Under the pieces are notes generated by a model. It was given only the letters and a program-made list of their open reading frames with translations, made no database searches and was not told the origin of the DNA. Positions 21,861 to 33,227 of a DNA stretch of 64,000 bases are shown here, piece after piece. Positions within the stretch are counted from its first letter, which is position 1; each line of letters starts with the position of its first letter. Origin of the DNA: Lithocarpus polystachyus (lineage: Eukaryota; Streptophyta; Magnoliopsida; Fagales; Fagaceae); NCBI GenBank assembly GCA_033629205.1, contig CM066164.1, positions 25,572,954 to 25,636,953 on the forward strand, in the 5' to 3' direction. The translations under genes and the position numbers were made by a program.

Positions 21861-22307
21861 ACTAACACTAAGTCTAAATAGCACAAAACAAAACTAAAGT
21901 AAAAGAAAAGGTCCATATCATTAGTAAACTTTGAATTTGAAATGCGCAAACTTAAAATATATACTTTTTGTGCTTCATAGAATTTATCTCTCTCTCAAGT
22001 TGTAAATTTCTAATTATAAGCATTATGTTACTGAGTTATTAACATGGAAGATTTTGTTATTATGAGTATAAAGAATTTTAGTCATGCACGAAACTATCAT
22101 AATTGGAAGGATATGGAAAGTTTTAGGGCCTACTTGGTTTCAAAAAGAGTTGTATCCACTTTTCATTTTCTCTATTCTATATTCAAATCTTGAATTTAAA
22201 TATAGAAAAAATCATTTCTTTTCACATTTGGTAGTGTTTGATAAGTTATTTTGAATACATAATTTGAGCATTGAATACATCATACCCACGTTTGGTCATT
22301 GGGTTTC

Positions 22308-23099
22308 TGTAGGGGTATAAGGCCCAATGCTAGATTATGGGTCGTGGGCCTGTCCGAGGAGACCTATACATCCGAGGACAACAAATTTTAAGGAATGGGC
22401 CTAGCCTAGCTCGTTTCTGAAGTGTATGTCACGTAAAAAAAGGTTGGTCCGAGAAGATTTGCCTGTTCGGATTGTCAAAAAGATGATCCAAATGAACGCT
22501 CCAATATCGATCCTAGTTTTTCTAGAGAATTTCTTAACTTATATGGGCAAAAAGGATAGGTGGCAACGATCAGATATTAAGTAAAAGGCTGCTGCCACCG
22601 CATTTATAATCCTGCAGCTACCATCATGGCCGCATTAATAGAGAAAAGACACCTGAACAGTGACCTTCATCCTTTACAACTGCCAAGTGAGGACTTCAGG
22701 TGAAGGCTGATAGGACAAGTATCAAAGAAGACTCACCTAACTGGCATAGGAGATAAAATGGGCGTATAAATAGAATGAGAAACAAAGGGAAGAGGCATCA
22801 AACAATCAGAAGAAAGAAGGGAGTGATAAAAAAGAGCAATCATGAGAAAAAGGGAGAGGCATTCATAGCATTAGTCTAGATTAACTCCTCGGACTGTGCC
22901 GAGAAGAATTATGTACCATTTTTATAATTCGATTAATGTTAATCTGATCATGAATACACTTGGGCCGTCAATCCATACGTTCTCAACCAAGTAATCTTCA
23001 GCCCACTCTCTTTACAAATTTATTCCAAGGATACTGTATACAGCCTGGGCTTCAATTCATCTTGTTCGCAGGCCAACTCGTAGAGTTTGTGTCCTTACA
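22308..23099 (+). repeat. Gypsy 5' LTR
   Basis: This 792-bp LTR begins TGTAGGGG and ends CCTTACA, with TG...CA termini. A TATA-like GGCGTATAAATAG lies near 22763. The 3' portion matches the 3' LTR with about four substitutions in the last 220 bases. Confidence 0.92.
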
Positions 23100-23100
23100 A

Positions 23101-23118
23101 TTGGCGCCGTTTGTGGAA
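23101..23118 (+). other. Gypsy primer-binding site
   Basis: TTGGCGCCGTTTGTGG begins one base after the LTR end. The TGGCGCC core is the usual form of plant Gypsy primer-binding sites. The tRNA was not assigned. Confidence 0.8.
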
Positions 23119-23153
23119 AAATTACTGTTGGATCTATGAGTTGAGGCTTGGAC

Positions 23154-24597
23154 CATGGTTGGGTCAGGTTCTAATAGAGTAGAGTCAGATGGCTCTTAAC
23201 ATATTGATCACTTTATGCATCTTGAGCGTGAAAGGGACCGTGAAGGGAGCGTGCATACTGTGCACACGAGAAGGAGCAGACATCAAAATGAAGAAGGTGG
23301 GTCCTACAAAGATGCCACTAGGAAGATGCATCGTAAAAATGACCATTTGAAAGAGAAGTTACGCCGTGCGAAAAGAAGGCGTAGTCCATCCAGTAGCCTA
23401 TCCGTCACTGATAATTCTTCCGAGGATGATGAGGATGATGATTATGGACCTTGGTCATGCACACCCCCTAGCGAATTCTACTCTCATGAGGAAGAGCATT
23501 ACCGAGGCCACAGGGGTAGAGACACATCCTCAAGAGGTGTAGGAAATGATGCAATGAACAGGGCGCTCAACTAGATTTCTAAGTCGCCTTTCACACACAG
23601 AATTGAGGGAGGAAGCCTTCCTCGGCATTTTACCCAACCCACTTTCACTGCGTATAACAAACGGACCGACCTTGTGGAGCATGTGAGCCATTTCAACCAG
23701 AAGATGGCTGTCCATTCCCGGAACGAGACTCTTATGTGCAAGGTGTTCCCCTCCAGCTTAGGACCCGTAGCCATGAGATGGTTCGACGGACTTGCCACCA
23801 ATTCTATTGGATCCTTCCGAGCGCTCACGAAGGCCTTTTGCTCTCAATTCGTTACGAATACTAGGGTCTTTCAGCCATTGGATTCCTTGCTGTCCATGTC
23901 CATACGAGAAGGGGAGACATTGAAAACATACTCGGATAGATATGGGGAAATGTTTAATGAGATTGAGGGAAGTTTCGACGACGTGGCAGTGAGAACCTTC
24001 AAGGTTGGCCTGCTTGCCGAGCACGATTTGAGAAAATCACTAACCAAAAAGCCTGTGAGAAACGTGCGCCGGTTAATGGACCGCATCGATAAGTATAAGC
24101 GGGTAGAGGAGGATCAACAACTCGGAAAGGGTAAATCCAAGGTTATTCCTCAGGAGAGGAGGGATTTCAGGTCGGACCGATACAGCAGCAGCAAGCCACG
24201 TAGGGACTACAGCATGCAATCCGGGTCTGTTTCATCACAGGCCGTCCATGCTGTGTTTCGAGAACCAATTCACCAAATTCTGGAGAAAGTTTAGAACGAG
24301 CCATACTTTAGATGGCTGAACAAGATGGGGGGAGACCCCACGAAGCGCAATCAGAGTCTCCACTGCCAGTATCATCAGGAACGAGGTCATACCACAGAGG
24401 AGTGCAGGACTTTGAGAAGTCATTTAGAGCAACTGGAAGAGAAGGAAAACTACAGCAGTTTATACATCGCCCTAGTGGTCAGGGAGACCTCGGCAGGTCA
24501 GGGGCTTCTAGGACTGCCTTATCAAGGCCCTTGTTGGGCACGATCAACATCATCTTTGCAGCACCTGGAAGAATGGGATCCTGCCCCTTTAGAGTGA
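23154..24597 (+). pseudogene. Gypsy gag, interrupted
   Basis: One reading frame from the ATG at 23154 gives the Gag precursor with stops near 23196, 23572 and 24292. It has an acidic/basic N-terminal region, then the retrotransposon Gag domain (about 23620-24120) with the motif GPVAMRWFDGL. A knuckle-like CQYHQERGHTTEEC follows near 24370, in which the second Cys is His. Gag would build the particle. After about 24520 homology moves to another frame. It cannot make a full protein. Confidence 0.8.
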
Positions 24598-27500
24598 TGT
24601 CAGTTTTCAGGACATCTGCCGAAGATGTTCATCAACAAGTAAAACGAGCCAGAGTAAAGATTCGACCAGCATTGAGCTTCTCGGACGAAGATAAGCAGGG
24701 CACTATACAACCTCATGATGACGCTCTGGTCATCACTCTTCGAATAGGAGGGTACGATGTGAGGAGAGTGATGGTCGATCAGGGGAGCAGGACTGAGATC
24801 ATGTATCCATATCTATACAAAGAACTGGGCTTACGGCCTGAAGACCTGACAGTATATGATTCGCCCCTGGTCAGCTTCGATGGAAAAACTGTCATCCCTA
24901 AGGGTCAAATTAGACTACTTGTACAAGCGGGGTCCGAGGTGGTCGAGGTGAACTTTATTGTGGTAGATGCATACTCTCCCTACACGGCCATTGTTGCCAG
25001 ACCTTGGCTCCATGCCTCGGGGGCTGTCTCGTCAACATTGCACCTAAAGGTTAAGTTTCCGTCTGGAGGACGAGTGGAAGAAATTGTAGGAAGCCAACCT
25101 ATGGCAAGGCAATGCCTCATAGCTGCCATTACACATCGGCCTGCTACCGAGCCAGCGACCACCTCAATCGGGGACACATAGCAATCAAAGATCCTGATTC
25201 CCTAGAATGCCGTAGAGCCGGACGAGGAAAAATGTGAGAGGCTAGAGAAAGTTACCATCGAAGGAGACCCAGAAAAGTTTTTCCAGATTGGGGCTCATTT
25301 GCCCACTTCGGAAAAGGTGGAACTGCTGGCATTCCTTCGAAGAAACATCGACATGTTTGCCTGGAACTCTTACGAGGCCCCGGGGGTGGATCCGGAGTTT
25401 ATCTGCTATCACCTTAACGTAAGCCCAGTTGCCCTTCCCAAGAAGCAACCATCTCGGCGCTCATCCAGGGAGTACTCAGACGCTGTCAGGGACAAGGTGA
25501 ACAAGCTCAAGCAGGCATGAGCTGTTAAGGAAGTATTCTATCCAGAATGGCTGGCTAATATGGTGGTGGTGAAGAAGAAGAATGGGAAATGGCGTGTATG
25601 TGTGGACTTTACGGACCAAAACAAGGCCTGTCCAAAAGATCCCTTCCCCATGCCTAGAATTGATCAACTGGTAGATGTAACTGTTAAACATCCGCGAATG
25701 AGTTTCTTGGACGCCTTCTAAGGGCACCACCAAATCCCCTTAGCCTTAGACGATCAAGAGAAAATAGCCTTCGTAACCCCCATTGGGAACTATCATTACA
25801 AGGTGATGCTATTTGGTTTGAAGAATGCAGGCTCCACCCATCAAAGAATGATGACCAAAATGTTCGAGCCGCAGTTGGGAAAATGTATTGAGGTTTACAT
25901 TGATGACATGGTGGTCAAGAGTAAGATAGAGTCTGACCATGTTAGCGACCTCGGGAGCATCTTTGAAATCTTAAGAAAACACAAATTGCGACTCAATGCA
26001 TCAAAATGTTCTTTCGGCGTTGGATCAGGAAAGTTTCTAGGCTACATGGTCATTCATCGCGGAATTGAGGTGAACCCCGACCAAATAAAAGTGATTAACA
26101 GCCTGCAGCCTCCTCAGAACCCAAAAGAAGTACAGAAGTTAACTGGGATGACCGTTGCTCTCAATCGGTTCATCTCCAAATCTGCAGAAAGATGTCGGCC
26201 CTTTTTCCAGCTGTTGAATAAATGGAAGGGGTTTCAATGGAATGAAGAGTGTGTTCTAGCTTTCCAGCAGCTAAAGGAATACCTATCCCGGCCCCCCATC
26301 ATGTCTAGTCCTACAATAGATGAGGTCTTGTTCGCCTACATTGCTGTAGCCACCCATGCTGTGAGTTTGGTACTTATACGAGTCGATAATGGCATTCAGA
26401 AACCTGTGTACTACGTGAGTAAATCCCTTCACGAGGCCGAGGTCCATTACCTGCCACTTGAGAAGGCCATCTTTGCAGTAGTTCATGCCACTCGTAAACT
26501 CCATCACTATTTCCAATCGCATACAGTTGTGGTTCTTATTCAACTCCCGCTCAGATCATTACTTCGGAGTGCAGACTATACGGGGAAGATTGCAAAGTGG
26601 GGTACCATCCTAGGAGCTTTTGACATAAAGTACATGCTTCGCACCTCGGTCAAGGGGCAGATACTGGTCGATCTTGTGGCCGAGTTTGCTGAGCCTGTGT
26701 TAGAAGAGATTGCCGAGACGATACACATGGACAAAAATTCAGTTGGCCTAGTGTCTGTGCAAGAGTCCGCACCCTGGAAACTATAAGCGGACGATGCAGC
26801 CAATCAGAGAGGCTCAGGAGTGGGGCTAGTTTTGATATCTCCGGAGAATGTTGTCATCGAAAAATCCCTCAGACTAAACTTCCCGACTACTAATAATGAG
26901 GCTGAATACGAAGCGTTGTTGATCGGAATGTCCATGGTCAAAAGAATGGGTGGAAACACCGTGGAGGTATTCTCGGACTCAGCACTGGTCGTCGGCCAGG
27001 TCAGGGGAGAATTGGAAGCACGTGATGAAAGAATGCAGAAATATCTAAGGCAGGTCAAGCAATTGCAATCACGGTTCAAGTCATTTAATCCGCAACATGT
27101 TCCTCAGAGTGGGAACATGCACACGAATTCCTTAGCCACTTTTGCAACCTCTTCGGCTCAGGGATTACCCCGACTTATCCTGGTGGAGGATGTACAAAGG
27201 CATGCTGAAGAGAAAGAAGGGCCCAACATCTATCAAGTTAGAGTAGGGCCAAGCTGGATGGACCCTATGGTGACTTACCTCAGGGACAATGTTTTACCAA
27301 TAGACAAGGCCAAAGCTGACAAGGTGCGGAGAAAAGCTCCTCGGTTCTGGCTATCAGGAGACAGCAAGCTATACAAACAGTCTTTCTCTGGACCCTACTT
27401 ATTGTGCGTGCATCCTGAGGCCGCGGAGCTACTCCTCGAAGAGCTGCATGAAGGGATTTGTGGCAGCCACACAGGAGGTAGATCCCTAGCGCACAGAGCC

Positions 27501-28096
27501 TTAACTCAAGGATACTGGTGGCCAAATATGCAAAGGGAATCACAGGAATATGCAAAAAAGTGTGACCAATGCTAGAGGTTTGTACCAAACATACATCAAC
27601 CTGGAGGAGTTCTGAATCCTTTGTCCAGTCCGTGGCTTTTCGCTCAGTGGGGCTTGGACATTGTAGGCCCTTTTCCCAAAGCAGCCGAAGTAAGAAGTAC
27701 TTGGTCGTCACAACAGATTATTTCACCAAATGGGTTGAAGCCGAGCCATTGGTGAATATCAGGGACATAGATGTCCAAAAGTTTGTATGGAAAAATATCA
27801 TAATTCGGTTTGGAGTATCACATATCCTCATCTCAGACAATGGTCTTCAGTTTGACAGTAAAGCGTTCAGAAGATTTTGCTGTGGACTAGGAATTACGAA
27901 CAGATACTCCACCCCTGCGTATCCCCAAGGAAATGGCCAGGCTGAAACAGTTAACAAAGTCATAGTAAGCGGCCTTAAGAAGAGGTTGGATGATGCCAAA
28001 GGAAAATGGGTGAAAGAATTGCCGCATGTACTTTGGACTTACAGGACAACTCCTCGGAGATCTACAGGAGAGACCCCATTTGCAATGAATAAATAG
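24525..28096 (+). pseudogene. Gypsy pol: protease, RT, RNase H, integrase remnants
   Basis: The domains in order are as follows. Protease lies near 24760-25000, where the active-site motif reads VDQGSRTEI instead of the usual D-S/T-G. Reverse transcriptase runs about 25520-26100 with KKNGKWRVCVDF and the catalytic YIDDM. RNase H occurs both as the RT-linked domain (about 26280-26640) and as a second copy-type domain (26790-27040) starting ADDAANQRGSG. Integrase has a zinc finger (about 27450-27575) and a core with DYFTKW, SDNGLQFD and YPQGNGQAE. Stops lie at 25179, 25518, 25718, 26784 and 27573, and the frame shifts near 27685. The frame ends at 28096, where it fuses into LTR sequence. It is non-functional. 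Confidence 0.88.
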
Positions 28097-28366
28097 AACG
28101 GGAAACAAAAGGAAGAGGCATCGAAGTTTTCATAGCATTAGTTCAGATTAACTCCTCGGATTGTGCCGTGAAGAATTATGTACCATTTTTATAATTCGAT
28201 TAATGTTAATCTGATCATGAATACACTTAGGTCGTCAATCCATACGTTCTCAACCAAGTAATCTTCAGCCCACTCTCTTTACAAATTTATTCCAAGGATA
28301 CTGTATACAGCCTGGGCTTCAATTCATCTTGTTCGCAGGCCAACTCGTAGAGTTTGTGTCCTTACA
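28087..28366 (+). repeat. Gypsy 3' LTR, 5'-truncated
   Basis: Only the last 280 bases or so remain. The first matching sequence, ATAAATAGAACGGGAAAC, corresponds to ATAAATAGAATGAGAAAC in the 5' LTR. An internal block of about 60 bases present in the 5' LTR is missing. It ends CCTTACA exactly like the 5' LTR. Confidence 0.88.
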
Positions 28367-28676
28367 GTTTCTATTTAAAAAAAAGAGTAACTTTTCACAC
28401 TCACACATATCACAGCACTCAAAAAAAAAAAAAAAAATTTACTTTATGTTTTCACAATATTTACGAATATGCCACTGTATTCATATTCATAGAAAATGAA
28501 AATGCTGAAAATTTGTATTCAAATTCAACTTTTAGTATACAGAATATGAAAAGTGAATATAAATGTTAAAACCAAACCAGTTCTTTAGTGGTGGGATCCA
28601 CTAAAAACTGAAAATGAAACAAACCATTTTTTGGTTTGTTTGTTTGTTTATTTCCCTTCACATTTATAATAGTAAC

Positions 28677-28681
<5 letters not shown>

Positions 28682-28715
<34 letters not shown>

Positions 28716-30731
28716 GGTAAAACTTAAAGAAAATCAAATTACATTTTACAATTGAAGTCCAATTTTGCACCATGTGTCCTAAATTATTTATTTATTTATA
28801 GAGAGTTTTATTTTTTAAATTTTGAGCCAATTGTGAGACCACATCATAAATATTTATCTAAGTAAGTTATTAAGTACAAAAACCAAAGAGACTAGAATTA
28901 ATGAACTGTTAAAAGATAATAATAATAAAAAAGTACTTCGCAATATCAAAACTTAAGAATTCATAAAGAAAAAAAAAATATGGGCAATTTACATTTTTTA
29001 CCTAATAATGTTTTAAATTGATTTTATAAAGAGTTAACAAAATATAAAAATGACTATATATCAATAGTATTTAAATTATATTTATACGAATTATACTATG
29101 TATCTTAATGTATATCTATTAAGTATATTTATGCACATGTATGGAGTTACAATTTAGTCTATATATATATTAATAGGTGAAGTTGAGAGAAACTCAAATT
29201 AGAATTTAAAATTAGAATTTAAAATTAGAGTTCTAATTTTGAGCCATGTGTCCTAAATTATTTATTCTTAAAGAGTTTTATTTCTTAATTTTAGAATCAA
29301 ATTTGGGACCACATCATAAATATTCATCCAAATGAGTTATTAATTACAAAAATCAAAGAATCTAGAATAAATGAATCATAAAAAAAAAAGTGCTTCACAA
29401 TAATTAAAAAAAAAAACATGGACAATTTACATTTTATACCTAATAATATCCTTACAAATTTTTTTTAAAAAGTTAACAAAATATAAAAATGACTATCAAT
29501 AGTATTTAAATTAGAGTAAGGCTTATGTACAGTACTTATATATTTAGTTCTTTAGGTTCCCTTTTTAAGATTCTGCCATGTGAAACTTTTCTCATGGAAT
29601 AGAAGTGTATTATTTAGTTAAGTAGCCACATGGTTGAATCTTAAGAGGGGAACCTAAGAAATAGCATCTAATATACTGTATTTAAGTTTTGTCCTTTAAA
29701 TTATATATATAGGAATTATATTATGCATCATATTATATATCTTTAAGTGTATCTATGCATATGTATGGGGTTACAAGCTAGTCTATATATATAATAATAA
29801 GTGAAGTTGAGAGAAATTCAAATTAGAATTCCAAATTAGAATTCCAATTTTGCACCATGTGTCATAAATTTTTATTTTTAAAGAGTTTTATTTTTTAATT
29901 TTAGAATCAAATGTGAGACTACATTATAAATATTCATTCAAGTGAGTTATTAAGTACAAAAACCAAAAAGTCTAGAATAAATAAATTATAAAAAAAAAGT
30001 GCTTTACAATAATTTAAAAAAATACATGGACAATTTACATTTTATACCTAATAATATCCATACAATTTTTTTTTTAAAGAGTTGACAAAATATAAAAATG
30101 ACTATCAATAATATTTAAATTATATATAAGAATTATATTACGCATCTTATTGTATATTTTTAAGTGTATTCATGCATTTGTATGGAGTTACAAGTATATA
30201 TTACTAGGTAAAGCTTAGAGAAAGTTCAATTAAAATTTGAAATTAAAATCTAATGTTGCACCATATGTCTAAATTTATGTGGGGACCACACCATAATTAT
30301 CTACTTAGGTTTTTTAATCTTTGTCCTAGGTGAGTAAATGAGTGCAAAACACTAATAATTTAATATTAATGAAGTATAAAATTAAAAAAAAAGAAACCAA
30401 TAAAAAATACTCAATAAAAATCACCATACAACAAAGATTACCACACGTTTTATCTTATTAATAATTAGAAAAAAAAGAAGATCATTAGTAGTATTAAATT
30501 TAGGTAAAAATTTTAATATGAGACTAATTACGTTTACTTAAAAAAATAATTTTACTAATTATTTATATTTTTATGATAAAATTTTTGTTTAATTATAAAT
30601 GTATCTATACGTATGTGTGTGTTACATACAATTTAAAAAATAATAATAATTTGACTAGTTATTTATAATTTATAATAAAAATTGTGTTTAATTTTAAATG
30701 CATCCTTGCCTTTGCATGAATTACATGCTAG
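28682..30731 (+). mobile_element. Four head-to-tail Helitron-type units
   Basis: Unit limits are about 28682-29157, 29158-29781, 29782-30194 and 30195-30731. Each opens with a TATATATA tract followed by TAATAGGTGAAGTTGAGAGA or a close variant. Each closes with a GTATGGAGTTACAA-type tail; units 2 and 4 end in CTAG, unit 1 in TTAG. Insertion is between A and T with no duplication: copy A reads CAAATAG at 7293-7299, whereas copy B has CAAA, the array, then TAGTCTAATAATAG. All units are non-coding and AT-rich. Unit 2 is enlarged by a 181-bp MITE. Confidence 0.75.
29514..29694. mobile_element. MITE family M1, copy 1
   Basis: This 181-bp element, inside Helitron unit 2, has end sequences resembling GGACAAAACTTATGTACAGT in inverted orientation. 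The perfect 9-bp duplication TTTAAATTA is at 29505-29513 and 29695-29703. Related copies lie at 41099-41290 and 48197-48375. Confidence 0.88.
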
Positions 30732-31814
30732 TAGTCTAATAATAGTAGATGCCCAATTAATGAAAAAAAAATTCCAAAGGGTATTATGTGCAATTCGTTT
30801 CTTTGATTGATTTGATTCATTCTCTCCAAAATTTGGCATTTATTATTTTTTTAAAAGTTTTTTTTTTTTCATTTGAAATTATAGGTTGGCCCAAACCTAC
30901 ACGGAATCCAATTGACCCAACTTGTTTAAAATGGCCCATTTTTTAACCCAACTTGTTTGATTTGCAACTTGATTAACCTGACCCGACCATTTGCCATGGC
31001 TAGTTAGCAGTGGCTCTCAACTTCTTTACTCTGGCGTCAATGATCATGTGGCTTCTTCAATGCCTTTGACTAAGGAAACACGGTTTTTTTATTGTGAGTT
31101 CATTAATGGTGGGTTTAGGCTCAAAATGGCATGTATTGTGGAATTTTTATTGTGGAAATGTACGAGTCTTGCAAATTATGTTTTTTTATGCAGATGTGTA
31201 CATGACCAAATGGATTTAGATGAATTTTTTTATTTTATTTGGAATTGGAGTTAGAGTTAGTTGGACTTCAATGGTGCTTGCTTAAATTTTTTCATTTTCT
31301 TGGGAACCAAACAAAGGCTGAGAAAGTATTGAGAAAATTCCGGTTTTTTTATTTATTTTTAAACTGTAAATTTGAGAAATTATTTTGTTTTATTTTTTAT
31401 TTTTTACATTTAGACAAAGCTGATATGACAATTTTATATGTTAAATAAAATTTTTAATTATTACTTTAGTATCCATTTGGGCAAAAATGTTCCAACGGTG
31501 CAATGCATTAGTCATGTATGTATTTTCCGTTAATGAGTTAAAGGTAGAAACCAAATTAACCCTAAATTGAAGATAACAGGGGTCAAATTGGCTACTACCA
31601 AAATTTACGGATCAAATTGACTATGATCCCAAAATGTAGGGACTAAAATAGTGCTTTTGCCTTCCATAAATTGTGGAATATCCTCCCTATAAGGATTGTA
31701 ATTACTTACTAGGTGTAATAATTTTTAAATTAAATACTTCTAAAAAATATAAACTTTCCATATGGATAAAAAAAATCATTAAAAGATCATTCTCTTTCCA
31801 AATTTATAAACTTT

Positions 31815-31818
<4 letters not shown>

Positions 31819-31850
<32 letters not shown>
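31819..31850. repeat. (AT)n microsatellite
   Basis: About sixteen AT units. The matching place in copy A (8168-8183) has about eight, so the tract has changed in length since duplication. Confidence 0.9.
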
Positions 31851-31852
<2 letters not shown>

Positions 31853-31950
31853 AATAATTATTCCTTAATAATAGTTATTCCTTAAATTAAGGAATGGTTA
31901 TACCTCTCTACAAGGATTAGTAATTCAACCATCTCTTTTTTAATAGATTT

Positions 31951-33219
31951 GCTGATGTCTCACGATGGTCAATAACCTTACGCGTCAACGCTTGCTCCCC
32001 CTCTTAGGTGCAGCTCGTGTGCTGTGAAAGAGTGAACCTCTGGTGTGTGACTTGAATTGAGTTGTTGTTAATTTATTATTACCAAAGGTAGTGAAGTCAC
32101 CATCAATCATTGTATTTTTTCTAAGGTGTGATTGGTCACCTAACTTTATTTGATTTTATTACCAGTCCTAAGCTAAGAAAAATTGTTGTTTCTCCTAATC
32201 TAATGCGGATTTAATAAATCTTGATTCTTAAGTTCAAAAATCTGGTTATGTGCAGGGAAGATGTTAGGCACCCCCCATTGTCTGTCCAAAGATAGTCCTT
32301 TGTTTTGGTAAAATCTTAAGTTTCGAACATTGGCAGTTAAAAACATGCTATTGGCATTAGCTCTCGGGGCATTAAAAGAATTAGGTTTCGAGGTTTGATT
32401 TTTGAAAGGAGTGTGGACTTTATCAATGCTTAGCTAGCACATTTGGAAATGTTGCCAAACTTGGATGAAAAAAATTAGGCATTGCTTCACCTTATTTTCA
32501 TGGCAAAATTCCGGCAGCATTTCGCCTTAGGTGTGCCATAGCATACAAAACACTATTCTAACCAAGCTTTTGCTATGAGAATACAGCAAAAGGATGCTCA
32601 TTTTCAAGGCAAAAATCCGGCATAGTTTTGTGTTTGGTGCGCTATGGTGCATCGGCAGGGTTTTTGTACCTCTGTATATAGCGCGCATGCAGTTGCCTTG
32701 AATGCATACCCACACTCCAAGGTCAAGAGCACCGATGATCACGAGAGGGATACCTTCTTGACCATGTGAATACATCATACAAAATGCATGATCATATTTG
32801 AACAAGTAAGCACACACACACACACACACATATATATATCAAGCATGCACAATGCAAACACACAGGTACATAAAAGTAAACTAGACATTGCCAATGTTCC
32901 AAGGGTATGGCTCAAGCAAGGTACAAGAAAAGTAAAGACCAAACATTGCCATACCTGAGGAACATGACTCAAGTAAGGTACAGGAAAGATAAAACAAACT
33001 TTGTCTACATCCAAAGGGCATGGCCCAAGCAAGGTACAGGAGACGTAAAAGATCAGACATTGTCATACCCTAAGAATGTAGCCTAAGCAAGATGCAAGGA
33101 AAGAAAGCCCTAATCTAGAGACATGGTTCTAAAGAAAAGGCTAAAAGAGAGAGAAAGATATAACCACACAGAGAGAGAAAGATAACGACATTCTACACCA
33201 ACAATTCTTCTGCATATGA
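31951..33219. repeat. Intergenic stretch with two tandem repeats
   Basis: A CATTTTCAAGGCAAAAATCCGG-like segment occurs twice (about 32496-32545 and 32597-32650). At 32880-33110 about four units of 60-62 bases recur, each with CAAGCAAGGTACAGGAAA and AGACATTGCCATACC variants. A CA microsatellite lies at about 32807-32830. The style suggests the untranslated part of an old retrotransposon. No coding domain was recognised. Confidence 0.5.
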
Positions 33220-33227
33220 CAAGATAT

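Larger units (their letters stand above)
22308..28366 (+). mobile_element. Ty3/Gypsy LTR retrotransposon, inactivated
   Basis: A 6.06-kb Gypsy element is flanked by a 5-bp target duplication GTTTC (22303-22307 and 28367-28371). The order is 5' LTR, primer-binding site, gag, protease, reverse transcriptase, RNase H, integrase, then a 5'-truncated 3' LTR. The domain order (integrase last) identifies Gypsy. At least five nonsense codons and two frame changes destroy the polyprotein. The end of integrase, the polypurine tract and the first half of the 3' LTR are deleted. Confidence 0.92.
22126..28626. mobile_element. Small element hosting the Gypsy insertion
   Basis: Relative to copy A (near 7247), copy B has gained about 440 bases of non-Gypsy sequence, 22126-22307 plus 28372-28626. 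It begins GGGCCTACTTGGTTTC and ends, reversed, TGGTTTGTTTCATTTTC. The TGGTTT-type ends suggest a MITE. The Gypsy element later inserted within it. No target duplication was fixed. Confidence 0.45.
20362..31666. mobile_element. Mutator-like repeat copy B (heavily interrupted)
   Basis: This is the second copy of the unit at 1638-8008, here with both arms. The left arm (about 20362-20610) and right arm (about 31405-31666) are inverted repeats of roughly 240 bases. Both read outward through ATTTTAGTCCCTACATTTT-type sequence and reach as far inward as TTTTATTTAACATATAAA. The body is split by a small element bearing a Gypsy retrotransposon (22126-28626) and by a Helitron array (28682-30731). The uninterrupted body would be about 2.7 kb. 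No transposase is visible. Interior segments (near 20890-21200 and 30990-31120) look like gene-derived sequence but I could not name a source. Copies A and B share right-flank sequence to about 31950, so the mobilised unit may be larger than the inverted repeats. Confidence 0.65.

Noticed and set aside
24760..24800. VDQGS protease motif as evidence of a novel protease type
   Set aside because: The copy is full of mutations, so the Gln is more simply a point change in a dead element.
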